DNA of 64,000 nt from Labrys monachus (lineage in GTDB: Bacteria > Pseudomonadota > Alphaproteobacteria > Rhizobiales > Labraceae): positions 5,029,001 to 5,093,000 of the forward strand of contig NZ_JAUSVK010000001.1 in the NCBI RefSeq assembly GCF_030814655.1, written 5' to 3'. A program made the translations under genes and the position numbers. Below are positions 1 to 13,245 of the stretch, one piece after another. The number at the start of each line of letters is the position of its first letter. Position 1 is the stretch's first letter. Under the pieces are notes generated by a model, which did not search any database, was not told where the DNA came from, and saw only the letters and a list, made by a program, of their open reading frames with translations.

Positions 1-150
1 CCGCCGCCTCGTAAAGGTAATGGCGCATCAGACCATCGCCGCAATGGGAGATGCGCCCGAGGATATCGCCCCCCCGGACTGGTCCCGCCGTGAGGTCAGC
101 CCCAGACGGGCACCGACATTGCGCGATTTGGTAAAGCGGCCGGCTCTACA
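1..150 (-). pseudogene. IS110-family transposase C-terminal fragment, frameshifted
   Basis: Read on the minus strand, one frame gives VGARLGLTSRRDQSGG. A second frame then gives DILGRISHCGDGLMRHYLYEA. Together these match the conserved C-terminal block of IS110-type DEDD transposases (GLTPRRxQSG...GRISxxGDxxxRxxLYEA). The frame change coincides with a run of seven C at 69-75, so the copy is frameshifted at a homopolymer or carries a sequencing error there. Homology stops near 150, where the sequence becomes unrelated, so only the tail of the transposase is present; it also runs off the left edge. It is a dead insertion-sequence remnant next to the siderophore-interacting gene. The family call rests on motif recognition only. 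Confidence 0.7.
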
Positions 151-191
151 AGCTCGTCGGCCGCTTGCCTCCAAAACTTCTCGTTCTCCAT

Positions 192-938
192 TCAGCTCTT
201 GTCCCTGTGGTCTGCCTGTCCCTGCAGCCAGTAGCCTTTCGCATCCATGATCGCCTGTGGAACGCGCCGACCGAGGCCCCGTCTTATTTTTTTGACGGCG
301 GCCGCCTCGCCGGCAAGGAAGACCTGCCCCTCTTCGCCCGAAAGCGAAAGGCTGGAAATCCTGTCTTCCAGCAAACAACCCGGCGGGCCGTGATTTCCAT
401 CCCGGGCTATCCAATGGACCTCGGTCGTCTCGGAGCGTCGCAACGGCTGCGCGTCGTCCATGGACGGCACTTCGATGACCACCCAGGTCGGTATCCCGTC
501 GATGGGAAGTGCATCCAGAATGCTGGCAATCGCCGGCAGTGCGGTTTCGTCGCCGGCGAGCAATCTCCACCGAGCATCTGGCTCCATCCGGTGCCCGCCC
601 CTTGGATTTCCGAGATGCACGACATCGCCAACCATAGCGCACCGGGCCCATGCCGAAGCGGGGCCCCTATCACCATGCAGGACGAAGTCAATGTCCATCG
701 TGCGCCATCCGGGGTAGAAGTGCCGGATCGTATAGGCCCGATTTGCCCGGCCCTTTTCTTCTGGTACGGGCAGGACCACTTTCAACCACTGGGCCGGCAA
801 AGGCACGCTCACAGTGGCAAGCGTGTCGCCCTGGAAAGTTATGCGACGCATATTGGGCGTCAGGAACTCGATCCCTGTGACGGTGACGCGATGCGCAGGA
901 AGCCTGCCGGGTCGTGATTCTGATGCAGTTTCAGTCAT
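192..938 (-). CDS. Siderophore-interacting FAD/NAD(P)H ferric reductase family protein
   Basis: A 248-residue protein of the siderophore-interacting (ViuB/YqjH/FpuA) family. These cytoplasmic flavoproteins use NAD(P)H to reduce ferric-siderophore complexes and release iron. The FAD-binding RAYTIR motif is at residues 67-72, followed by GPASAWA near 92-98. The pyridine-nucleotide motif GDETALPA is near 129-136, and the family-typical GYW...G..D ending is intact. The ATG at 938 (MTETASES) is preferred over an upstream in-frame start at 1052 because the extra 38 residues are low-complexity and outside the family. No receptor or ABC genes for siderophores lie beside it. The neighbouring araC at 1147 is divergent, which is common for regulators of iron genes, so that araC may control it (inference). 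Confidence 0.88.
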   Translation of the reverse strand: MTETASESRPGRLPAHRVTVTGIEFLTPNMRRITFQGDTLATVSVPLPAQWLKVVLPVPEEKGRANRAYTIRHFYPGWRTMDIDFVLHGDRGPASAWARCAMVGDVVHLGNPRGGHRMEPDARWRLLAGDETALPAIASILDALPIDGIPTWVVIEVPSMDDAQPLRRSETTEVHWIARDGNHGPPGCLLEDRISSLSLSGEEGQVFLAGEAAAVKKIRRGLGRRVPQAIMDAKGYWLQGQADHRDKS

Positions 939-1146
939 GGTGCTGATCTCGGGCAGGGTTGGCGGCGGCGAACGAGGCCTCGCAAAGACGGTCCCGCTCG
1001 GCCGATCGCTCGCCGCGGGCGCGTGTGCGCGGAAGCGGGCCGCCGGTGTCATGTTTCCCGTTGTCTTCAGGGCTCGTCTCTCGCTGTTTCACGGTACGTC
1101 CGAACGTGCTGTAAGATAGCAAGGTGCCTTTACGATGTAGCGCCAA

Positions 1147-1926
1147 ATGATATCGATGAAACGCCAACCAGCCGGGCATCCATTGTTCCGAACGCTGCGG
1201 GCCGCCCAGACGCGAGGGGCAGCCGTCGCTTTGCACGCTCATGACGAAGCGCAGTTGATCTTTGCTGCTTCCGGCACGATGCAGGTCTACACGAAGTCCG
1301 GTCGCTGGCTCGTTCCACCGCAGCTTGCCGTTTGGGTGCCGTCCGGGGTTCCACATTGGACCGACGTGCTCTCCGACGCCGAACTCTGGATGATCTATTG
1401 GGATCCCTCGGCATCGCAGGAGTGGGCGCCGTCCGATTCCCTCAATCGCGCGTTCGCCCTGAAAGTCACTCCGCTTCTACGGGAGCTGATCTTTGCAGCG
1501 TTCGGGACGAACGCCACGCCCGAGAGGACCGAACTCGTCGTCAGATTGATTCTCCACGAGCTCACCGAGACGCCGGATGCGCCGACCTTCGTGCCGCTGC
1601 CGGCGAGCGCGATCGGAAGGCGCGTCGCCGACCTGGTTTTTGCTGATCCTCGAAGCCAACTCGACATCGGCGAACTCGCTTCCCGCGCCGCCACTTCGGT
1701 TCGGACCATCAGCCGTCTGTTTCCTGCCGAGACGGGGCTCACCTTCAAAGCCTGGCGGCAACGGGCACGGATCGTCCTCGCTATCGACCAGCTCTCCGCG
1801 GGAAACGCGATCTCCCAGGTGGCTGTTCATGCCGGTTTCGCCAGCACGGCGGCATTTTGCTTTGCCTTCCGGCAGGTCACCAACATGACCCCCACCGCCT
1901 TCCTCGATCATGCGACGCGTCGCCTG

Positions 1927-1956
<30 letters not shown>
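1147..1956 (+). CDS. AraC-family regulator, C-terminal tail replaced by group II intron sequence
   Basis: Residues about 10-110 form a cupin-like sensor (LHAHDEAQLIFAASG, then VWVPSGVPHW). Residues about 165-250 carry the two-helix AraC/XylS DNA-binding domain (LDIGELASRAATSVRTISRLF and QVAVHAGFASTAAFCFAFR). The group II intron edge is at 1927, exactly after codon 260 (ends RRL). The last nine residues (VESRKGAVA) and the stop are intron sequence. The intron lies antisense, so it cannot be spliced out of this mRNA. Both DNA-binding helices are upstream of the break, so the product may still work. It is divergent from the siderophore-interacting gene, its most likely target (inference). Confidence 0.85.
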
Positions 1957-3853
<1,897 letters not shown>

Positions 3854-3858
3854 GAATT
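3854..3858. other. Minimal spacer between two tandem group II introns
   Basis: Only GAATT plus one ambiguous boundary G separates the 3' end of intron 2 from the 5' end of intron 1. On the minus strand the spacer reads CAATTC. It acts both as the 3' exon of intron 2 and as the 5' exon (IBS1) of intron 1. The G at 3859 is counted in intron 2 here because all three copies share it. Confidence 0.75.
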
Positions 3859-5776
<1,918 letters not shown>

Positions 5777-5850
5777 ACGATGACAGGGCATTTATTTGAT
5801 AGCCCTCGGCGCAGGGCAGCAGTTTAATAAAATGCACTGTCACTGTAACC

Positions 5851-6078
5851 AAGCTCCACTCCTCCAACCCGATCGAACGGCCCATCGGCGAGATCAAGCG
5901 TCGAATCGATGTCGTCGGCATCTTCCCCAACGAGAAAGCCATTCGCCGTCTCGTCGGTGCTATCTTGTTGGAACAGAACGACGAATGGGCCGTTCAGCGC
6001 GCTCGTTACATGACGCTGGAAACCATCGCTCCTTTGGGCGATGATCCCCTCGCAAGCTTGACCGCTTTGGCAAGCTGA
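5851..6078 (+). pseudogene. IS256 (mutator) family transposase C-terminal fragment
   Basis: The plus-strand frame from 5851 translates to KLHSSNPIERPIGEIKRRIDVV, then GIFPNEKAIRRLVGAILLEQ and NDEWAVQRARYMTLETIAP, ending at TGA 6076-6078. This is the signature C-terminal block of IS256-family transposases (NPIERxNxEIKRRxDVVGIFPN). No start codon or catalytic DDE domain precedes it. The upstream boundary sits close to the 5' edge of group II intron 2, so the remainder of the element is lost. It is a remnant and cannot move by itself. Confidence 0.85.
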
Positions 6079-6151
6079 TCAACCCGCCGGCTCTGGCCGG
6101 AAATGGCGTGACGCTCGATCAGTTACACCACGCATTGGGACACTATCTACC

Positions 6152-6229
6152 GAGCGCCTCCACTCCTCTCTCGGCTACCGCACGCCCATTGAATTTGAAA
6201 CCAACTTCGTCCTAGCCAAAACACCCTAA
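6152..6229 (+). pseudogene. IS3-family transposase (OrfB) C-terminal stub
   Basis: Twenty-five codons plus stop read ERLHSSLGYRTPIEFETNFV followed by LAKTP. This matches the RLHSSLGYRTPxEFE end of IS3-family OrfB integrase-core transposases. Nothing of the DDE core is upstream; the IS256 tail ends only about 75 bp away. It shows that at least two different insertion sequences were truncated against each other here. Confidence 0.8.
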
Positions 6230-6280
6230 AATCAGAATGCATATAACCTGGCACAGAAATTAGCGTGTCTCACCTACGGG

Positions 6281-6303
6281 GTGCACTCCAGCACTGTCAC
6301 CGT
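6281..6303. repeat. 23-bp repeat, inverted partner at 10242-10264
   Basis: The sequence starts GGTGCACTCCAGC and ends ACTGTCACCG. Its exact reverse complement lies at 10242-10264, directly beside the 5' end of group II intron 3. The unit is itself partly self-complementary (GGTG...CACC ends; GTGC/GCAC inside). It lies just after the IS3-type stub, so it may be an insertion-sequence end. The bases after it (TAATTTC) resemble the CAATTC exon used by introns 1 and 3. Confidence 0.65.
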
Positions 6304-6447
6304 AATTTCGAAGAAATTGTTGTCCCGACCCCCACCCTTCTATTCCCTCCCCGCAAGGGGGAGGGGGCCCCAAATGTCACGCTTAACAATCTAAGGTTAA
6401 CGCATATGGGACTGAGGCCTGCCGCAGCCGGACAGGGAGGAAACGGC

Positions 6448-6852
6448 ATGAAGAAGAGCGCAGCGCCGGACGGCGAATCCCCTTCCCGGCTGATCGATGC
6501 GAGGATCGCGGACCTGGGCGACTGGAGGGGCCGCATGCTTTCCCATGTCCGCGCCCTCATCAGGCAGGCCGACCCCGACGTGGTCGAGGAGTGGAAATGG
6601 CGAGGCGTTCCCGTGTGGTCTCACCATGGGCTGATCTGCACCGGCGAGACCTATAAGGGCGTGGTGAAGCTGACCTTCGCCAAGGGCGCCTCGCTCGAAG
6701 ATCCCTCAGGCCTGTTCAATGCCAGCCTCGAGGGCAATGCCCGGCGCGCCATCGATCTCCACGAGGGTGACGACATCGATGAGGCCGCCTTTAAGGCGCT
6801 CATTCGCGCCGCGGTCACCCTGAACGGCTCGTCGGCCCGAAAGGCGAAATGA
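6448..6852 (+). CDS. DUF1801-family protein
   Basis: A 134-residue small cytoplasmic protein of the DUF1801 (YdhG-like) group, whose function is not established. Typical features are the DWRGRMLSHVRALIRQADPD segment, EEWKWRGVPVWSHHGLIC (WKW...P.W block) and YKGVVKLTFAKGA. The ATG at 6448 has a clean GGAGG at about 6436-6440; the longer frame from 6265 reads through repeat sequence and is not favoured. It is intact although it sits between transposon remnants and a broken acetyltransferase gene. That gene converges with it and ends 16 bp downstream. Confidence 0.8.
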   Translation: MKKSAAPDGESPSRLIDARIADLGDWRGRMLSHVRALIRQADPDVVEEWKWRGVPVWSHHGLICTGETYKGVVKLTFAKGASLEDPSGLFNASLEGNARRAIDLHEGDDIDEAAFKALIRAAVTLNGSSARKAK

Positions 6853-6868
6853 CCGGCGCGCCGCCGCC

Positions 6869-7134
6869 CTACCCCTGCGCAGCTTCCCCGAGCCGGCGTC
6901 CGAGGAAGATCGTGCCGTCCACGGGCGTGTCGTAATAGGGCGGGATCGGTGCGAAGCCTGCCGCCGTATAGAGCGCGATCGCGCCGGTCATCGTCGGCAG
7001 CGTGTCCAGGTGCATGTCGCGATAGCCGATGCGCAGCGCCTGCGCGATGACGGCCTCGACGAGCGCCCTGCCGAGGCCGAGGCCGCGCGCCTGCGGGAGG
7101 ACATAGAGCCGTTTCACCTCGCAGCAGCCTTCGG
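6869..7134 (-). pseudogene. GNAT N-acetyltransferase, C-terminal half of a split gene
   Basis: The minus-strand frame gives GCCEVKRLYVLPQARGLGLG, RALVEAVIAQALRIGYRDMH and LDTLPTMTGAIALYTAAGF. These are the acetyl-CoA binding motif A (VxPxxRGxGxGRxL) and motif B of a GNAT acyltransferase. The N-terminal half is missing here; it lies on the same strand at 10322-10507. The two halves join in reading order if the intervening 3.2 kb is removed, with about a dozen residues apparently lost at the junction. A frame opening at 7153 starts inside repeat sequence and is unlikely to be a real start. Confidence 0.8.
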
Positions 7135-7162
7135 AATAACGGTGACCTGTCACCGTTATTCC
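7133..7162. repeat. Perfect 30-bp palindrome containing AATAACGGTGAC, left edge of the insertion in the GNAT gene
   Basis: GGAATAACGGTGAC is followed by CT and then its exact reverse complement. It lies at the point where the acetyltransferase reading frame is lost. The same 12-mer AATAACGGTGAC occurs in inverted orientation at 10310-10321, where the other half of the gene resumes. It is therefore a candidate terminal inverted repeat of the inserted segment. As RNA it would fold into a strong hairpin. Confidence 0.75.
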
Positions 7163-8308
7163 AACATCTCGCTCCTGGCCGCAAAGAACGGACGGAGAAA
7201 GGAACGTGACTCCACCAACGCCCGTCGCATCCTCCTGCGGCGCGAGGACGTCATGGGGTCGGCCGCGTCAGCATAAATGGTAGCCTGTGGATAGTGGGGA
7301 GAATCAAAATTCCTCCCATATAATGCAGTGGATTGGGCTCGAATCAGGAGCAGGCAGACTTGACGGCGGAGCACGAATAGACAGGTCTGCTGCAAACGGG
7401 TCTAGACCGTTTTCTACAGATCTGTAAAATCTGGCAAATTTCCCTGACTCTTGACCTGCATAATTAAGCGCGTAAAAGAGTTCTTAATGAAAGCCACTCG
7501 GCCCCTGTCAAGGGGCTATTAAGCGAAAACGCACCGAGTGAGTTGGTCGGGGAGGACAACGGGCGAAACTCTAACGGGTTGTTAACCGTTGAAGAGCTGA
7601 ATGGACACCATCCGTTCGTAGACCCCTCGTCCACATGACTGTTTCGCGCCGATAGGCGCAAAAAGCAAACCGCCGCCCCTTGTGGGGACGGCGGCGACTT
7701 GGGTGGGAGCCAGTTTTGCCGACGGGTACTCCACACACCATGCTTGGGGCCTGCCTGCTCTTACGAGCGCGGCAGGCTCCGACAGTGGGAACGAACATGT
7801 TCCCATTTTCCAAACCGGAACCTGTCGTATTCACGAACGGATACCGGCATTGGCCACGCACAGACAGCCATGGTTGGCTCCCTTGAAACGTAGCGGGGGT
7901 AAGCCCGCGCTCCTTCGGCGACTTGCTCGGCCCGAAGCTCGTTCCAAAAATGGGCGAGCATGAGCGCCGCGAATCAGAGCCAGACATCTCCTTAGCCCGA
8001 CATTACCAGACGCAAGACGATTCCACAGGGACATAGTGGTTTATCTCCACCGTCCTCCGCAGGTTTTTTTGTAATATCGCGCCAGTTGGCAAAAATATAT
8101 GCGTCCCACGCACAGCGCATGAACGCAGTAGCGTGCATCGGCGACGGCGGCGCCGCTCCGGGAATACAGATTACGCGGTAAGGTTACCCTACCGTGCATC
8201 CGCCACAGTGAACAATGTTGCCTTAAACAAAGTCCTTGTGTCACGCTGGGGTCATTGAAAAAGACCGGACGCCCGAGTGATTACCTTCCAGAGTACGCCG
8301 GACAGGCG
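7163..8308. other. Gene-poor segment inside the interrupted acetyltransferase
   Basis: About 1.15 kb of lower-GC sequence with no recognised gene apart from one possible small ORF at 7582-7806. It contains a near-perfect GC hairpin at about 7670-7697 and an imperfect palindrome built on AACGG...CCGTT near 7577-7594. There is no transposase or integrase. It was probably carried in with the insertion that split the acetyltransferase and was later hit by group II intron 3. Confidence 0.6.
7582..7806 (-). CDS. Small ORF of unknown function (74 aa)
   Basis: An ATG-started frame with a conserved-looking middle (AWCVEYPSAKLAPTQVAAVP then TRGGGLLFAPIGAKQSCGRG). I have a weak impression of the short Ash/Icd-like ORFs found near integrases of satellite phages and islands, but cannot confirm it. 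No strong ribosome binding site precedes it (GGAAA only), and a longer overlapping frame in another register (7571-7987) looks less protein-like. It may be a real small island gene or chance. Confidence 0.35.
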   Translation of the reverse strand: MGTCSFPLSEPAALVRAGRPQAWCVEYPSAKLAPTQVAAVPTRGGGLLFAPIGAKQSCGRGVYERMVSIQLFNG

Positions 8309-10235
<1,927 letters not shown>

Positions 10236-10241
10236 GAATTG

Positions 10242-10264
10242 CGGTGACAGTGCTGGAGTGCACC
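10242..10264. repeat. Inverted partner of the repeat at 6281-6303
   Basis: Exact reverse complement of 6281-6303. On the minus strand it forms the 5' exon context of group II intron 3, six bases (CAATTC) from the splice junction. Its self-pairing bases could form a hairpin just upstream of the intron, as described for some intron lineages that home next to stem-loops. Confidence 0.65.
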
Positions 10265-10309
10265 TTATTCGGTTACAGTCCATGACCGATTGGACAAATA
10301 GAGTCCGTT

Positions 10310-10321
10310 GTCACCGTTATT
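10310..10321. repeat. Right-hand inverted copy of AATAACGGTGAC
   Basis: Reads GTCACCGTTATT on the plus strand, the reverse complement of 7135-7146. It sits exactly where the N-terminal half of the split acetyltransferase loses homology (LFLDF then unrelated codons). It is a candidate right terminal inverted repeat of the inserted segment. Confidence 0.7.
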
Positions 10322-10507
10322 GAAGTCCAGGAACAGCTCGCCCGCCGGCGCGGCATATTTGCCCGGCAGGCCCGCCAGTTCGGCGGCGAAGTCCTGATAG
10401 GCCAGATCGACGTCCAGCGAGGCGGCATAGGCGCTGAAGAGCCGGGCGGCCGCCTGGAGATCGTCCGGCGTCCGCGCAGGCGCGATGGGGAAGCAGGCGT
10501 TCGACAT
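10322..10507 (-). pseudogene. GNAT N-acetyltransferase, N-terminal half of a split gene
   Basis: Starting from ATG at 10507 it reads MSNACFPIAPARTPDDLQAA, then RLFSAYAASLDVDLAYQDF and AELAGLPGKYAAPAGELFL. This is a typical N-terminus of GNAT proteins of the group that continues into ...GCCEVKRLYVLP. After LFLD the frame enters the inserted repeat and stops at 10265. The acetyl-CoA binding half lies at 6869-7134, so neither half alone can be active. Confidence 0.8.
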
Positions 10508-10560
10508 GCCCCGACCATGGCGTCGGCGCGCCGCCTTTGCAATCGCGGGGAACGGCCGCC

Positions 10561-11754
10561 TCAGGCCGGAGCGGCGGGCGCGGCCAGCGAGGCCTCGATG
10601 ATGCCGGCGACGGCCTTCGCCGCCATCGTTCTCGGCCAGACGAGATGGAAGCCGATGCGGGGCGCGCCGGGCAGCGGGCGATGGCCGATCTTGTGCCCGA
10701 GCGAGGCGATCGAATCGAGGGGCAGCACCGTCAGGCAGCCATGGTCGAGCACGAGGTTGACGATGATCGGAAGGGCGTCGATCTCGAAGATCGGGCCGGC
10801 GGCGGCTTCGCCTCGTTCCGTAAGGGGATCGAGGATCTCGCGGATGCGCTGGCGCAGGCCGCTGCGCAGGCTCGGCACGGCGATCGGCCGGGCGGCGAGC
10901 AGGGCCTGCAGCGGCGTGCCGGTGCCGACGACGTCCCGCGGGCCGACGAGGACGAGCTCGGAGGAGAACAGCTCCCGGCTCTCGAAGCGCCTGTGCCGCA
11001 TCGGCGCATCGGTGAGGGCCGCGTCGAAGCGGCCCGCGAGCAGGCCGGCCATCAGCTCCTCGGCCGTGGTGCTGCTGACGAGCAGGTCCTGGCCGGCCCG
11101 CTGGCGCCGCCAGTCCGAGACGAGGGTGGCGAGGCGGGCGGCCAGGCGGCTCTCATGGCCGATCGGGGCGACGGTGCCGAAGGCCACGCTGCGCCTGTCC
11201 CGCGCGAAGCGGCGCCCGGCCGGCGCCGTGAGGGCCGCCATCGCCTCGACCAGCAGCTGCGCCGCCGCCTCGACCTTGAGGCCGGCCGGCGTCGGCTCGC
11301 AGCCCTCGCTTGTGCGCCGCAGCAGGGAAGAGCCGAACGCCGCCTCCAGGCGGGACATCTGCCGCGACAGATGCGGCTGGCCGAGCCCGAGGGTGCGCGC
11401 CGCCCGGCGGATGCTGCCGGCCTTCGCCACCGCGCCGAAGCGGGCGAGCGCCGGGAGGGGAACGGCATCGCGGGCGGCCCAGCCCAGCGCGTCGGCCGGC
11501 GGCGCTCCGCCGGCGGCGGCCAGGGCGACGAGGCCGGCGAGGAGGCCGGGCGAGGCGCGCAGGAGCGTCTCGCCGGCGAGGGTGAGGGTCAGGCCGCCCT
11601 CGGCGCGGTGGGCCAGTGTCATCGCCACCGCCGCCTCGAAGCGTTCCAGGGCGTCGGCGACGGTCGAGGGGGCGCAGCCAAGCAGCCGGCCGGCGCCGCG
11701 CACCGACCCTTCCTGCAGGACGGCGAGGGCCATGGCGATGGTGGCGGTGTTCAT
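10561..11754 (-). CDS. LysR-type regulator with two tandem HTH domains
   Basis: 397 residues, about 100 longer than a usual LysR regulator. Residues 5-65 look like one LysR winged HTH (ALAVLQEGSVRGAGRLLGCA, PSTVADALERFE, then LTLTLAGETLL). Residues 100-160 look like a second, more canonical one (ARFGAVAKAGSIRRAARTLG, QPHLSRQMSRLEAAFGSSLL, EPTPAGLK). A substrate-binding domain follows to the C-terminus. The ATG at 11754 is 120 bp from the divergent amidohydrolase start, the classic layout for a LysR activator and its operon. It probably controls the 11875-16111 operon (inference). Confidence 0.88.
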   Translation of the reverse strand: MNTATIAMALAVLQEGSVRGAGRLLGCAPSTVADALERFEAAVAMTLAHRAEGGLTLTLAGETLLRASPGLLAGLVALAAAGGAPPADALGWAARDAVPLPALARFGAVAKAGSIRRAARTLGLGQPHLSRQMSRLEAAFGSSLLRRTSEGCEPTPAGLKVEAAAQLLVEAMAALTAPAGRRFARDRRSVAFGTVAPIGHESRLAARLATLVSDWRRQRAGQDLLVSSTTAEELMAGLLAGRFDAALTDAPMRHRRFESRELFSSELVLVGPRDVVGTGTPLQALLAARPIAVPSLRSGLRQRIREILDPLTERGEAAAGPIFEIDALPIIVNLVLDHGCLTVLPLDSIASLGHKIGHRPLPGAPRIGFHLVWPRTMAAKAVAGIIEASLAAPAAPA

Positions 11755-11874
11755 GATCGTCCTGCCGCAGGCGGGGCGGAAGCATCGGCTGTCCGGTTTT
11801 TGACATATACCGCCGGCCGGGCGCCGGCAATAGACTGGCCGCCTGTCGGCTCCGGAGCGAAGGGAACAGCGGCG

Positions 11875-13245
11875 ATGGGAGATTTCGACCTCGTCCTTCA
11901 AGGCACCATCGTCCTGCCGTCCCGCGTCGTCGAGGGCGGCTTCGTCGCGGTGTCCGGCGGCAAGGTGGCGCTCGTCGGCGAGGGCGATCCGCCCGCGGCG
12001 CGCGAAAGCCACCGGCTCGGCCGGGCCCTGATCCTGCCGGGGGCGATCGACGCCCAGGTCCATTCGCTGTCGCAGCGCGGCCAGGAGGATTTCCAGTGGT
12101 CGACCCGCTCGGCCGCCGCCGGCGGGGTCACCACCATCGTCGACATGCCCTATGACGAGGGGCAGGTGGTGTCGTCCGGGGCGGCGGTGGCGGCGAAGGC
12201 GAGCCATGGCGAAGCGACCGCCCGCGTGGATTTCGCGCTGTACGGCACGGTCGATCCCGCCGAGGGCGCGGCGCGCATCGGCGAAATGGTCGAGGCGGGC
12301 GTCTCTTCGTTCAAATTCTCGACCTTCGGCACCCATCCGACCCGCTTTCCCCGCATTCCCCCGCCTTTGATGATGGATTGCTTCGCCGCCATCGCGCCGC
12401 ACGGCCTCGCCGCCGGCGTCCACAACGAGGACCACGAGACGGTGGAGGCCTATACGGCCCGCACGCGGGCGGCCGGCATCACCGACTGGCGGGCGCACGG
12501 CCTGTCACGGCCGCCGATCGCCGAGCTGCTCGCCATGCTCGCGATCTACGAGATCGGCGCCGCCACCGGCTGCCCCGCCCATGTGGTGCATTGCTCGCTT
12601 TCACGCGGCTACGACATCGCCGCCGCCTACCGCGCCCAGGGCTTCGCCGCCACCATCGAGGCCTGCATCCATTATCTCGTGCTCGACGAGGAGAACGATG
12701 TCCGCCGCCTTGGCGGCAAGGCCAAGATCAATCCGCCGCTCCGCCCGCGCGCCGAGGTCGAGGGCCTGTGGCGCCAGGTGGCCGCCGGCAATGTCACGCT
12801 GGTCTCGACCGATCACGTCAGCTGGTCGGAGGACCGCAAGACCGATCCCGACATGCTCGCCAACGCCTCGGGCGTGCCGGGGCTCGAGGTGATGGTGCCG
12901 CTCTTCGTCGCCGGGGCGCTCGCCCGCGGCATCCCGCTGACGGCGGCGGCGCGCCTGATGGCGGAAAATCCGGCCCGGCATTTCCGCATCGACGCCAGCA
13001 AGGGCGCGCTGACGCCGGGGCGCGATGCCGACATCGCCGTGCTGACGCCGGAGCCCCGGATCTACGACGCGGCGGCGAGCGGCCACAACGTCGTCGGCTG
13101 GAGCCCCTATAACGGCCTCGAAATACCCTGGCGCGTCAGCGCGACCTATCTGCGCGGCGAACGCGTCTTCGACGGCACGGCGGTGACGGCGGAGCCCGGC
13201 CATGGCCGCTTCGTCCGCCCGCCGCGGGCCGGCGCGGCGGCATGA
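11875..13245 (+). CDS. Dihydroorotase/allantoinase/hydantoinase-like amidohydrolase
   Basis: 456 residues of the cyclic amidohydrolase superfamily, which opens cyclic amides such as hydantoins, dihydropyrimidines or allantoin. Visible landmarks are the N-terminal beta domain (LVLQGTIVLPSRVVEGG), a Lys that could be carbamylated (SSFKFSTFG), His residues in VHNEDHE and VVHCSLSRG, and Asp in STDHVSW. The usual HxH metal motif reads QVH (residues 61-63), so the first metal-binding His is Gln. The exact substrate cannot be assigned. It overlaps the ammonia-lyase gene by 4 bp (ATGA) and is first in a three-gene operon. Confidence 0.85.
   Translation: MGDFDLVLQGTIVLPSRVVEGGFVAVSGGKVALVGEGDPPAARESHRLGRALILPGAIDAQVHSLSQRGQEDFQWSTRSAAAGGVTTIVDMPYDEGQVVSSGAAVAAKASHGEATARVDFALYGTVDPAEGAARIGEMVEAGVSSFKFSTFGTHPTRFPRIPPPLMMDCFAAIAPHGLAAGVHNEDHETVEAYTARTRAAGITDWRAHGLSRPPIAELLAMLAIYEIGAATGCPAHVVHCSLSRGYDIAAAYRAQGFAATIEACIHYLVLDEENDVRRLGGKAKINPPLRPRAEVEGLWRQVAAGNVTLVSTDHVSWSEDRKTDPDMLANASGVPGLEVMVPLFVAGALARGIPLTAAARLMAENPARHFRIDASKGALTPGRDADIAVLTPEPRIYDAAASGHNVVGWSPYNGLEIPWRVSATYLRGERVFDGTAVTAEPGHGRFVRPPRAGAAA

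Noticed and set aside
7664-7700. GC-rich hairpin considered as a structured RNA or riboswitch
   Set aside because: It is a single stem without conserved riboswitch features or an adjacent metabolic gene.
10537-13245. A very long plus-strand open frame (over 900 codons) across the LysR gene and amidohydrolase
   Set aside because: Its first half is antisense to the LysR gene, with Arg/Gly/Ala-rich chance sequence. Only the part from 11875 has family motifs.
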